From an uncultured Bacteroidales bacterium (GTDB taxonomy: Bacteria > Bacteroidota > Bacteroidia > Bacteroidales > Paludibacteraceae): a stretch of 64,000 nucleotides of DNA. Made by a program: the position numbers and the translations under genes. Location: the NCBI GenBank assembly GCA_934728255.1, contig CAKVEC010000001.1, positions 332,708 to 396,707 on the forward strand, given 5' to 3'. Positions 1-7,863 of this stretch are shown in pieces (the stretch's first letter is position 1; each line of letters begins with the position of its first letter). The notes below the pieces were generated by a model, which saw only the letters and a program-made list of their open reading frames with translations, had not been told where the DNA came from and ran no database searches.

Positions 1-1286
1 GGGCGGTACAATTGTCGCGTGATGGTTCTTTCAGTATCTATAATGGTACTAATTGGCGCAAAATTTCATCCTCTGCGACCCGAAGTAAATTAGGTTTGTA
101 CGCCAATCCGAGAGATTTGGTTTCTGTTTGTGCAGATCCGAACGACAGCAAGCATTTCTTTGCAGCATTATATGGTATGGGCGTGATAGAATACCGCAAT
201 GATGTCGCTGTTGCCCATTATGGGGTCAATAATAGTTCACTTCGTGCAGCAGCCGAGAACAATCCGAATTATTACACCCGCACCGAGGGACTGATGATAG
301 ATGAATCTGGCAATCTGTGGGTTTTGAATACCGGGCAAAACGCTCACCCGGTGAATATCATGACTCCGCAGGGGCAATGGTACGGGTTGGATATGTATTC
401 CGACGGACGTGCCATACGCTTTGAGACGCCGTGGGAGATTACGGTGGATAATCGGGACAGCCATCGCAAATGGATGATAGACCAGCGCAAGCAAACAGGT
501 GTTATTTTGTTGGATGACGGCGGTACTCCTACGTCGGGAAATGATGACAAGTGTCTGAAACGTAGTACATTTGTGGATGGTGATAATATCCAACTGACGC
601 CTGAGTTTATCTATTGCTTGGCGCAGGATTTGAACGGCGATGTATGGTTGGGTACGCCATCGGGCATCATTGTTATACCCTCTACGGTAGATTTCTTTAC
701 GTCTAATCAGTGTACACGTATCAAGATACCGCGCAATGATGGGACTAACCTCGCTGATTATCTGCTCGGGACGGAGCAGATCAATGCCATTGTAGTGGAT
801 GGTGCCAACCGCAAATGGATAGGCACGGAGACATCGGGTATTTATCTGATGTCGGCAGACGGATTGACAACGATAGCGCATTTTACAACCGAAAACTCGG
901 TATTACCCTCCAACTCTATTTTGTCTATTGCCATCAACTCCAATACGGGAGAGGTTTTTGTAGGAACAGGAAAAGGTATAGCCTCCTATAAGAGTGATGC
1001 TTCTGCTCCACAGGAGGATTTCAGTGGGGCATATGCTTATCCGAACCCGGTTCGCCCTAATTATGAAGGAATGATTACCATTACCGGATTGATGGAGAAT
1101 ACTACCGTAAATATCGTAGATGCCGGCGGAAATCTTGTTTGTAAGACAAAAAGCAATGGGGGAACTGCTGTTTGGGATGGTAGAAACTTTAAGGGACAGC
1201 GCGTCGGAAGCGGTGTCTATACCGCCTTGTGCAATGCTGATGGCAAGAACCATACGGTAGTTAAAATACTGGTAATGAACCGATGA
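1..1286 (+). CDS. porZ: PorZ-like type IX secretion protein, 5' end cut by window
   Basis: The frame is open to the left edge, so the N-terminal part is missing; about 427 residues remain. What is visible is the end of a beta-propeller with two-component-regulator-type blades (motifs such as GDVWLGTPSGI and RKWIGTETSGIYL), followed by a roughly 90-residue Ig-like C-terminal domain that starts at the AYPNPVRP motif and ends in KILVMNR. This order, propeller then PNP-type sorting-like domain, is that of PorZ, a surface protein of the type IX secretion attachment complex that delivers anionic LPS to the PorU sortase. An unrelated T9SS-exported propeller protein is the alternative. It converges with folE across a shared terminator. 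Confidence 0.8.
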   Translation, partial: AVQLSRDGSFSIYNGTNWRKISSSATRSKLGLYANPRDLVSVCADPNDSKHFFAALYGMGVIEYRNDVAVAHYGVNNSSLRAAAENNPNYYTRTEGLMIDESGNLWVLNTGQNAHPVNIMTPQGQWYGLDMYSDGRAIRFETPWEITVDNRDSHRKWMIDQRKQTGVILLDDGGTPTSGNDDKCLKRSTFVDGDNIQLTPEFIYCLAQDLNGDVWLGTPSGIIVIPSTVDFFTSNQCTRIKIPRNDGTNLADYLLGTEQINAIVVDGANRKWIGTETSGIYLMSADGLTTIAHFTTENSVLPSNSILSIAINSNTGEVFVGTGKGIASYKSDASAPQEDFSGAYAYPNPVRPNYEGMITITGLMENTTVNIVDAGGNLVCKTKSNGGTAVWDGRNFKGQRVGSGVYTALCNADGKNHTVVKILVMNR

Positions 1287-1302
1287 CAGTTCTGCAATAA
1301 TA

Positions 1303-1338
1303 CAAAAAAGAGAGGCGATGGTTGCCCATCTTTTTTTT
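1303..1338. terminator. Bidirectional terminator between porZ and folE
   Basis: An A-run and a T-run flank a small hairpin (GATGG at 1317-1321 pairing with CCATC at 1326-1330, followed by eight T). It can end transcripts arriving from both convergent genes. Confidence 0.65.
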
Positions 1339-1359
1339 GTGCATATTATACTCCAAAAA

Positions 1360-1944
1360 CTATCCGCGGATGAGGCGGAGAAATTCGTCGCGTGTCTCTT
1401 GGCGGGTGAAAGCACCGGTGAAATCAGACGTGGTAGTAGTGCTGTGCGGTTTCTGCACACCGCGCATCTGCATACAGAGGTGCTCGGCTTCAACAACCAC
1501 CATCACGCCCAATGGGTTGAGCGTGTTTTGAATGCAGTCTTTGATCTGTGTGGTTAATCGCTCTTGCACCTGCAGGCGGCGGGCATAGACGTCCACTACA
1601 CGGGCAATCTTGCTCAAACCGGTAATCCTCCCATTGGGAATATATGCCACGTGGGCTTTTCCGAAGAAAGGCAGCATATGGTGTTCACAGAGAGAATAGA
1701 ACTCAATATCTTTCACTACCACCATCTGACGGTAATCCTCCTCGAATAGGGCAGAACGGAGTATTGCTTCCGGGTCTTCGCTATAACCTTTGGTGAGAAA
1801 CTGCAATGCTTCGCCCACACGCTCCGGGGTACGAACCAAACCTTGACGATATGGATTTTCGCCCAACTGCGTGAGAATAGAAGTTACATCTTTTGCAATG
1901 TGTTCTGTTTTTTCGTTATCGGGACTAAATGTTTGCAAATTCAT
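1360..1944 (-). CDS. folE: GTP cyclohydrolase I
   Basis: 194 residues, normal length. The protein converts GTP to 7,8-dihydroneopterin triphosphate, the first step of folate (and queuosine/pterin) synthesis. The zinc and active-site signature CEHHMLPF, the later Cys of the LCMQMRGVQ segment and the QVQERLT helix are all present. The ATG overlaps the TGA of the upstream SPOR gene (ATGA), so the two are probably translationally coupled. folA and thyA, which use the same folate pool, are at 28-30 kb in a separate operon. Confidence 0.95.
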   Translation of the reverse strand: MNLQTFSPDNEKTEHIAKDVTSILTQLGENPYRQGLVRTPERVGEALQFLTKGYSEDPEAILRSALFEEDYRQMVVVKDIEFYSLCEHHMLPFFGKAHVAYIPNGRITGLSKIARVVDVYARRLQVQERLTTQIKDCIQNTLNPLGVMVVVEAEHLCMQMRGVQKPHSTTTTSDFTGAFTRQETRDEFLRLIRG

Positions 1945-2384
1945 TGAAGTACTTGTATTTTATCGCGCACAACATACGTGTCCCCCTGCAATTGTGGGAA
2001 TTGTGCGAGGAATTGATTTTTGAATGTGTTTGCCTCATCAAAGGTGCGGAAATTGCCCAAGCGGACTTTCCAAAACGGTGTCATATAGAGCACATAGACC
2101 GGCATCGAGATTTTGTCTGTAATTTCTTTTTCGAGTTGGAGAGCCTCCGTTTTTGCGGTTTGCTGCCGATTGGACGAGTAGATTTGCACACGATAACCGT
2201 TTATCTCTGCGATCTCTCCCTGCCCGTTGATTTTATGCTCCAGCAAGGTGCCCACAATGGAGTCTTGGTACAACTGCACATTAGGCATATCGTCAAAGAT
2301 ATTCGGGCGACTTGGCACGGAGTCATTAGCCTGTACCGACCAGGCTGCCAATAGGCAGAATATAGATAAAATCAGTTGTTTCAT
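1941..2384 (-). CDS. Secreted SPOR-domain protein
   Basis: 147 residues from the ATG that begins a clear signal peptide (MKQLILSIFCLLAAWSVQA). Eleven codons further upstream are open but would place charged residues before the signal, so the shorter start is chosen. Residues 60 to the end form one SPOR domain (YRVQIYSS at the start, VRLGNF in the middle), a fold that binds denuded septal peptidoglycan. Likely a periplasmic or outer-membrane-associated cell envelope protein. It overlaps folE by four bases. Confidence 0.85.
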   Translation of the reverse strand: MKQLILSIFCLLAAWSVQANDSVPSRPNIFDDMPNVQLYQDSIVGTLLEHKINGQGEIAEINGYRVQIYSSNRQQTAKTEALQLEKEITDKISMPVYVLYMTPFWKVRLGNFRTFDEANTFKNQFLAQFPQLQGDTYVVRDKIQVLQ

Positions 2385-2433
2385 AATGTTGTATTTTTCT
2401 TGCAAAAAGAATGCCAAAAGTGTGTAACCCCTT

Positions 2434-2475
2434 TCTATCCTATGCGTATCCTATGCGCATCCTATAACAAACGTT
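2434..2475. repeat. Short tandem repeat, ~11-bp unit TATCCTATGCG
   Basis: About three degenerate units between the SPOR and kinase genes. Related TATCCTAT strings recur at 32498-32520 and 54058-54080. No function visible. Confidence 0.5.
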
Positions 2476-2519
2476 TGCTGTTCGTATATTGAACATTTCT
2501 TGGTTTGCAGGCTTTGCTT

Positions 2520-4220
2520 TTAATAGTGGAACGAACTGCCGCCGACGAATTCGCGCAAGAGCGATGTAGGCGGAATCTCTTTCTCGGGTATCGGCTCGAA
2601 ATACTGCAGGAACTTGATCAGACGGTGTGCCTCGGTGTATTCATCGCAGTATTTGGGTACCTCGGCAAGAATCGGCTCGGCATGGCGTTTGAGTACCGCC
2701 AACTCGAAGAGCAGGGCAGAGTTGAACATCATATCCGCTTCCTCCTGGTACGGGTAAATCCATGTCTGCTCGCCGCGGAGGACGGACGGACAACGGGCGA
2801 TAGTGTCGCGTGCGGAGTAGTTGCGATATTTATAGTCGCGGACAATGCGACGGAGAAGACGAATATCGGTTGTCGGTATCCAGTTGTGATTGTCGATATT
2901 GATGGTTGTGAGCGCAGAGACGAATATCTTAAATGTAGCCGATCGCGGGATATTGGGCAACAAGGACGGATTGAGTGCGTGTAAGCCCTCGAGAATAATG
3001 ATGCTGTCCTTTTCGAGACGCAGTTTCTGCCCCTCGTAGATACGCTCACCTTTCTCGAAAGAGTAGGTGGGCAAGTCCACCTCCTTTCCCTCCATCAGAT
3101 CGCTCATCTGCTGGCGGAAATAGGGTAGGTCGAGGGCATTGATGTTCTCAAAATCCCAATCGCCGTTGGCATCACGTGGGGTATCCACACGATTGACGAA
3201 ATAATTGTCCATCGAGATGATGACAGGCTTGATACCATTGACCATCAATTGAATCTGCAGACGTTTGGAGAATGTGGTTTTTCCGGACGAAGAGGGACCT
3301 GAGATAAGTACAAATTTCGGACGCTCTTCACGGTTGGCGATAGCATCTGCCATCTGGGCTATTTTTTTCTCGTGGAGTGCTTCCGCAAGTTTGATCATCA
3401 TAAAACTGCGGTTGCCTTTGCAAGCCACGTTGAAATCGCTTACATTGTTGATATTCAGCAATTTGTTCCACGAATTGTATTCGCTGAAAATGCTAAACAT
3501 CTTGTCCTGTGGTATCTTATCTTCGAGAATGGTCGGATTGGTGCGGTTGGGGATACGCAGAAGCATTCCATCGAAATAGGGCTCAAGGTCGAATACATTG
3601 ATATACCCTGACGATGGCATCAGCGTATTGGTGTAGTAATCAATGAAATCACCCATACGGAAATAGCGGCAATAAGGGTTGCCGAGGGTTTCGAAGATCG
3701 TGCTTTCGCCGTCCACGCGGGTGCTGAACATTTGGATAACGTCCTTGGTGCGTTTCTCTTCTTCGAGTATCTTCCGGTCTTCCTTGATAATCTGCAACAT
3801 ACGACGCTTGATAGACTCAATCATCTCCGGCGTCAGTTTGGGATTGACCATGTCGGACGCCAGTTCACCGTCTTTGGGTTTGCGCCATTGCAGGGTACAA
3901 TAGTATCCTTTGGAGATGGGGTGTTCTATGCGCAGGTCTGCACGCGGATAGAGTTCGTTGATAGCGCATGCCAGCACCATACTGAGTGTGCGCACATAGC
4001 AACGCATTCCGCTGGCGGAACTGGCATCGAGAAACTCGACATCTTTGGGCTTATAGAGCAGAAAATCAAGATTTTCCTCTTTGTAATTGACGTGTGCGGC
4101 AATGATAGGATACTGCAAACGTATGTTGAGCATATCGCGCAATTCGATGAGCGAGATGCCGCGCGGCACTTCGTGGTAGGAGTGCGTATTCTTGCAATAG
4201 ACGGTGATGGTCGGTTCCAT
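2520..4220 (-). CDS. Nucleoside (uridine-type) kinase with TGS/ThrRS-like N-terminus
   Basis: 566 residues. The N-terminal ~70 residues resemble a TGS domain, followed by a segment like the second additional domain of threonyl-tRNA synthetase (to about residue 200). From about residue 300 comes a uridine-kinase-type P-loop kinase: GPSSSGKTTFSKR (Walker A, near 308-315), the MDNYFVNR substrate motif and IILEGLHAL. Such fused proteins are widespread in Bacteroidales and annotated as nucleoside kinase; the exact substrate is not settled. Its ATG overlaps the kdsD stop (TAATG), so it is part of the kdsA-kdsD transcription unit. Confidence 0.85.
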   Translation of the reverse strand: MEPTITVYCKNTHSYHEVPRGISLIELRDMLNIRLQYPIIAAHVNYKEENLDFLLYKPKDVEFLDASSASGMRCYVRTLSMVLACAINELYPRADLRIEHPISKGYYCTLQWRKPKDGELASDMVNPKLTPEMIESIKRRMLQIIKEDRKILEEEKRTKDVIQMFSTRVDGESTIFETLGNPYCRYFRMGDFIDYYTNTLMPSSGYINVFDLEPYFDGMLLRIPNRTNPTILEDKIPQDKMFSIFSEYNSWNKLLNINNVSDFNVACKGNRSFMMIKLAEALHEKKIAQMADAIANREERPKFVLISGPSSSGKTTFSKRLQIQLMVNGIKPVIISMDNYFVNRVDTPRDANGDWDFENINALDLPYFRQQMSDLMEGKEVDLPTYSFEKGERIYEGQKLRLEKDSIIILEGLHALNPSLLPNIPRSATFKIFVSALTTINIDNHNWIPTTDIRLLRRIVRDYKYRNYSARDTIARCPSVLRGEQTWIYPYQEEADMMFNSALLFELAVLKRHAEPILAEVPKYCDEYTEAHRLIKFLQYFEPIPEKEIPPTSLLREFVGGSSFHY

Positions 4221-5170
4221 TAGTTAAAGTCAATAATATGGTGAATGGAGATAATACCTATAATCTCTTCGGTACCAGGCGTTTCTGTAACAGCAAGAGT
4301 AGTGATATTGTACTTGTCCATTATAGCCAGAGCCTCGGTGAGCAATGCTTCTTTGTGAATACGTTTATATGACGGTGTCATCATATCGCGTGCCACGATA
4401 TGCAGGTCATCGTATTTCTGGATGGCACGGCGCAGGTCGCCATCGGTGATGATTCCTATACAACGCTTGCTATCATAGACCATTGTCATACCGAGATGTT
4501 TCTCCGACATCTCACAGACGAGTTCGCGGAATGGTGTATCCACTTGCACGCGTGGCACATTGGTTTGCATACGGTTCTTAACGCGTGCAAGCAGTTGGCG
4601 TCCGAGTGCTCCACCAGGGTGGTAGAGAGCGAAATTCTCAGCCTTGAAATGCCGTTTTTCCATCAGGCAGACTATCAGCGCATCACCCATCAGCGTAGTG
4701 GCAGTGGTAGATGTAGTAGGGGCTAAACCGAGTGGGCATGCCTCTTTATCCACGTGTACTGAGATGACCACATCGCTTTCTTGTGCGAGTTGTGAATCAG
4801 GATTGCCCGTCATAGCAATAATAGTACAACCGAGATTGCGCAACGGGGCGATGACATTCAGTATCTCGTTAGTCGAACCGCTGTTGCTGACGAGCAGCAC
4901 CACATCTTTGCCGCATACCATACCCAAGTCGCCATGCACTGCCTCAGCGGCATTGACGAAGATTGCAGATGTGCCAGTAGATGCCAGCGAAGAAGCAATC
5001 TTATGACCGATGATACCCGTCTTTCCGATACCCATTACCACGAGTTTTCCCTCGCAGGCATAGATGAGTTCTACAGCCTTATCAAAGTTCCCGTCTATCG
5101 AAGCACCGAGTTTTTCCAACTCCGCAATCTCTTCGGCAAATATGCTTTTTGCTCTTTCTGAATAGGTCAT
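4220..5170 (-). CDS. kdsD: Arabinose-5-phosphate isomerase (KpsF/GutQ/KdsD family)
   Basis: 316 residues. An N-terminal SIS sugar-isomerase domain (GIGKTGIIG, SNSGSTNEIL) is followed by two CBS domains (about residues 200-316). The family interconverts ribulose 5-phosphate and arabinose 5-phosphate, the substrate of KdsA in Kdo synthesis for lipopolysaccharide. It is adjacent to kdsA and overlaps it by four bases (ATGA) and the next gene by one, which fits a tightly coupled Kdo operon. Confidence 0.93.
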   Translation of the reverse strand: MTYSERAKSIFAEEIAELEKLGASIDGNFDKAVELIYACEGKLVVMGIGKTGIIGHKIASSLASTGTSAIFVNAAEAVHGDLGMVCGKDVVLLVSNSGSTNEILNVIAPLRNLGCTIIAMTGNPDSQLAQESDVVISVHVDKEACPLGLAPTTSTTATTLMGDALIVCLMEKRHFKAENFALYHPGGALGRQLLARVKNRMQTNVPRVQVDTPFRELVCEMSEKHLGMTMVYDSKRCIGIITDGDLRRAIQKYDDLHIVARDMMTPSYKRIHKEALLTEALAIMDKYNITTLAVTETPGTEEIIGIISIHHIIDFN

Positions 5171-5958
5171 TTCAAAGATTTTACAAGATTATCTATTGCC
5201 AATGCTTGTGTGAGAATTGTATGTATATCGCTCAATTTTACTTGATTAGCCGCATCCGATATGGCTTTGTCCGGATCGGGGTGAACTTCCAGAAATAGTC
5301 CGTCAATACCCACAGCCAATGCGGCACGCATCAAATAGGGAACCATTTCTCTGTTTCCTCCGGTAACACCCGCCTGACTGCTCGGTTTTTGCACTGAATG
5401 GGTGGCATCAAACACAATAGGACAACCGAACTTGCGCATTTCAACCAGCGAAGTCATATCTACCACTATGTTCCCATAGCCGAATGATGATCCGCGCTCT
5501 GTGAGCCAAAGTCGCTGATTGATAGGTCGGTCCGAAGGCACAGATGCTATCTTGCTAACCACTCCCTGCATATCCCAAGGAGCCATAAACTGCCCTTTTT
5601 TGACATTTACAATACGTCCTGTCTCAGCGGCAGCCAAAAGTAAATCGGTTTGTCGGCAGAGAAATGCAGGTATTTGTAGCACATCGGCCACTTCTGCCAC
5701 AGGTGCGCATTGCCACGATTCGTGTACATCGGTCAGAATCGGCAAACCGAGTGTCTCTTTTACTTCCGACAAGATCTCCAATCCTTTCTCCATACCTACG
5801 CCGCGTTGCGAGTTGGCGGAAGTGCGGTTGGCTTTGTCGAAAGAAGACTTGTATATAAAGTGTATGCCCAAATCCGCACACACCTCTTTCAGTGTGTGAG
5901 CGGTTTCGAACACCATCTCTCTGCTTTCAATCGCGCATGGACCGGCAATCAGAAACAT
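5167..5958 (-). CDS. kdsA: 3-deoxy-D-manno-octulosonate 8-phosphate synthase
   Basis: 263 residues, typical length. It condenses arabinose 5-phosphate and phosphoenolpyruvate to Kdo-8-phosphate in the cytoplasm. Family motifs are intact: IAGPCAIES at the N-terminus, KSSFDKANRTS, TDVHE, VKKGQFMAPWDM, and FDATHSVQKP near residue 190. It directly precedes kdsD, its substrate-forming partner. Cytosolic enzyme, no odd features. Confidence 0.96.
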   Translation of the reverse strand: MFLIAGPCAIESREMVFETAHTLKEVCADLGIHFIYKSSFDKANRTSANSQRGVGMEKGLEILSEVKETLGLPILTDVHESWQCAPVAEVADVLQIPAFLCRQTDLLLAAAETGRIVNVKKGQFMAPWDMQGVVSKIASVPSDRPINQRLWLTERGSSFGYGNIVVDMTSLVEMRKFGCPIVFDATHSVQKPSSQAGVTGGNREMVPYLMRAALAVGIDGLFLEVHPDPDKAISDAANQVKLSDIHTILTQALAIDNLVKSLK

Positions 5959-5983
5959 AACTTACATATCTTTTAGAATAGAA

Positions 5984-7288
5984 CTATGCTCGGTCATATA
6001 CACGCAGCCAATCTATTTCCACTTTGCCCGTACCTGCAGGTTTACCCTCCGGTAAGAACTCGGCAACGGCTGGGTAGAACGACTTGCTGCCGAAATTATT
6101 CTTGATACGCATTACTTCTTGTCCGTTCACCGACCACGCAATCTCTTTATCCGTAATCAGCACACCATAAATGTACCATTGTGCAGGTTTTAGCCCCTCT
6201 ATGGTTACGCTTGCCGCGTCTTTGTCTGTGCGTATGCCTGCCGATATTTGCTTGCCATCCCATTGCATCATTTGGATAATAGGCTGTTTTTCGCCGGTTG
6301 CCAGATAAACGGCAGCATAGGCAGTACCCGATACACGTACTTTCGCCAAGAATAACCCTTTTGCAGATTGGAATGTTTCGGCTGTTTGCAACACATCGCT
6401 TGTCCAAGCAAAATTACGAGGAATAAAACCTTTCACCGGATGCCAGGCCGATGCTGTAATTTCTTCATTTTTTGTTTCTACAGAGAGAATACTGTTGGCA
6501 GCGAAAGCGTTTTTCCCGCAATTATATGCTGACAATTCGTTGTAATACGAATGATCTGTCTTCAGATTTTTATTGGTATAGTAGAACCCTGATTTCCACG
6601 CCGTTATCTGCTCGCAATCGTCCTCAAACAAGGTCTTGTAACTCTCCCATTCCGCAATCTGTTTGGCATCTTGCGACAAGTAGAAACGGATATCATCCGT
6701 ATTCTTAAGTTCCGTGTATCGTGCGTCCTGCTGACTTTCGTCGGTAGTATACCAGCGTTGTGGATTGGCCCAAAAAGCGTTGCTTTTTTCAAACTCTTCC
6801 GTGTGTATCTCCGCATCCAAATGCAAGTACTCACGGGTCTTTTCTGATTCCGCACTGCGGCGATACCATTTCGCTTTCAGAGACTTGTCTGTCTTCTGGT
6901 AAGCACGCAAGTCGCTTGAAGCCTCCACTGCCGCCTTGTCTTGCAAATCTGCATATTGCCCGCTCTTTGTAAATGCTATATATTGACGGAATTCTTCCGA
7001 TGACGTTGCCCAACGATACACCCGAACCGCTATCGACCGGCAGAGACTATTGTAGCGCGACATCTTTTTGTATTCGTCTGTGTCGCGATACTTACGATGA
7101 AGCAGATAGTTTTTGTTGTCTTGAAACGCCTTTGTCTCTACAATTTTACTTAGGTCTTGAAACTCTTTAAGTTCCTGCGATTGTTCAATGCGACGATAGC
7201 GTTGAATATCGTTTTTGATTTGCTCCATACGCTGCTCGAACTTCTGAGTCGAGAGTGTATCGCCCTTCAAATTAGTTTGTTGGTTCAT
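5984..7288 (-). CDS. GH16-like jelly-roll protein with helical repeats; catalytic residues lost
   Basis: 434 residues, no signal peptide. Residues ~10-243 are charged and helical, built of about seven loose repeats of 25-35 residues of the type S-x-E-(F/Y)-x-x-(L/Y) (EFQDLSK, EYKKMSR, EFRQYIAF, REYLHLD, ARYTELK, AEWESYK). Residues ~244-434 read as a concanavalin-like/GH16 jelly roll: FAWTSDVLQTAETF, PAQWYIYGVLIT, WSVNGQEVM and a final VEIDWLRVYDR. At 335-342, where GH16 enzymes carry the ExDxxE catalytic motif, the sequence is QPIIQMMQ, so all acid residues are absent. Likely a cytoplasmic carbohydrate-binding or structural protein. It lies 9 bases downstream of the LOG gene on the same strand. 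Confidence 0.7.
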   Translation of the reverse strand: MNQQTNLKGDTLSTQKFEQRMEQIKNDIQRYRRIEQSQELKEFQDLSKIVETKAFQDNKNYLLHRKYRDTDEYKKMSRYNSLCRSIAVRVYRWATSSEEFRQYIAFTKSGQYADLQDKAAVEASSDLRAYQKTDKSLKAKWYRRSAESEKTREYLHLDAEIHTEEFEKSNAFWANPQRWYTTDESQQDARYTELKNTDDIRFYLSQDAKQIAEWESYKTLFEDDCEQITAWKSGFYYTNKNLKTDHSYYNELSAYNCGKNAFAANSILSVETKNEEITASAWHPVKGFIPRNFAWTSDVLQTAETFQSAKGLFLAKVRVSGTAYAAVYLATGEKQPIIQMMQWDGKQISAGIRTDKDAASVTIEGLKPAQWYIYGVLITDKEIAWSVNGQEVMRIKNNFGSKSFYPAVAEFLPEGKPAGTGKVEIDWLRVYDRA

Positions 7289-7297
7289 ATAAGTGTA

Positions 7298-7828
7298 TTA
7301 TTTAAGTGTAGTAAAAAGTTCGTCCAATGTATCCACGTACTGGGGTTTGTAACTCTCTTGTTCGGGGATAAAAGCCAATGCGCGCATATGGTCTGCCTGT
7401 TGGCGTAGTCCATCGTAAAAGCCCTGATAATTAAGAATATATAGTGGTTTGCGATGCTCTCCTACCGTACCGCTTGCCACTACGTCCATCATCTCGTCCA
7501 ATGTGCCGTAACTCCCGGGCAGACATACGAAACAATCTGCCAATTCCCGCATTTTCTGCTTGCGGTCGTTCATCGTTTCTACCATGTAGAGTTCATCGCA
7601 GTTGTCGGCTTGACGATGGGCGGCAATAATGCGTTTCGGTACCACGCCTACCACTTTCCCGCCATTCGCTTTTGTCGCATTGCTCACGCGCGTCATCAGT
7701 CCGCCCGTAGCACCCCCGTATATCAGGGTGTGTCCTTCTCGGGCAATCCATACGCCCAACCGATCACCGAGCAATTTGTATTCCTCGGCAATCTTGTCTT
7801 TGGCACTGCAATAAACCGCGATATTCAT
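7298..7828 (-). CDS. LOG-family protein (TIGR00730 Rossmann-fold)
   Basis: 176 residues. The nucleotide-binding signature is present as LPGSYGTLDEMMD (family consensus PGGxGTxxE), with the N-terminal IAVYCSAKD and YGGATGGLM segments. Family members cleave nucleoside 5'-monophosphates to base and ribose 5-phosphate (cytokinin riboside monophosphate phosphoribohydrolase in plants); the bacterial role is not well defined. Downstream of gyrB and separated from it by a 10-bp tandem repeat. Confidence 0.88.
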   Translation of the reverse strand: MNIAVYCSAKDKIAEEYKLLGDRLGVWIAREGHTLIYGGATGGLMTRVSNATKANGGKVVGVVPKRIIAAHRQADNCDELYMVETMNDRKQKMRELADCFVCLPGSYGTLDEMMDVVASGTVGEHRKPLYILNYQGFYDGLRQQADHMRALAFIPEQESYKPQYVDTLDELFTTLK

Positions 7829-7861
7829 ACAATTTACAAACTTACAAATTTACAAATTGTA
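7829..7861. repeat. 10-bp tandem repeat (TTTACAAATT family)
   Basis: About three units between the LOG gene and gyrB. The same family is at 10307-10334, 22931-22967, 23697-23776 and 51563-51598. Confidence 0.65.
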
Positions 7862-7863
7862 TC

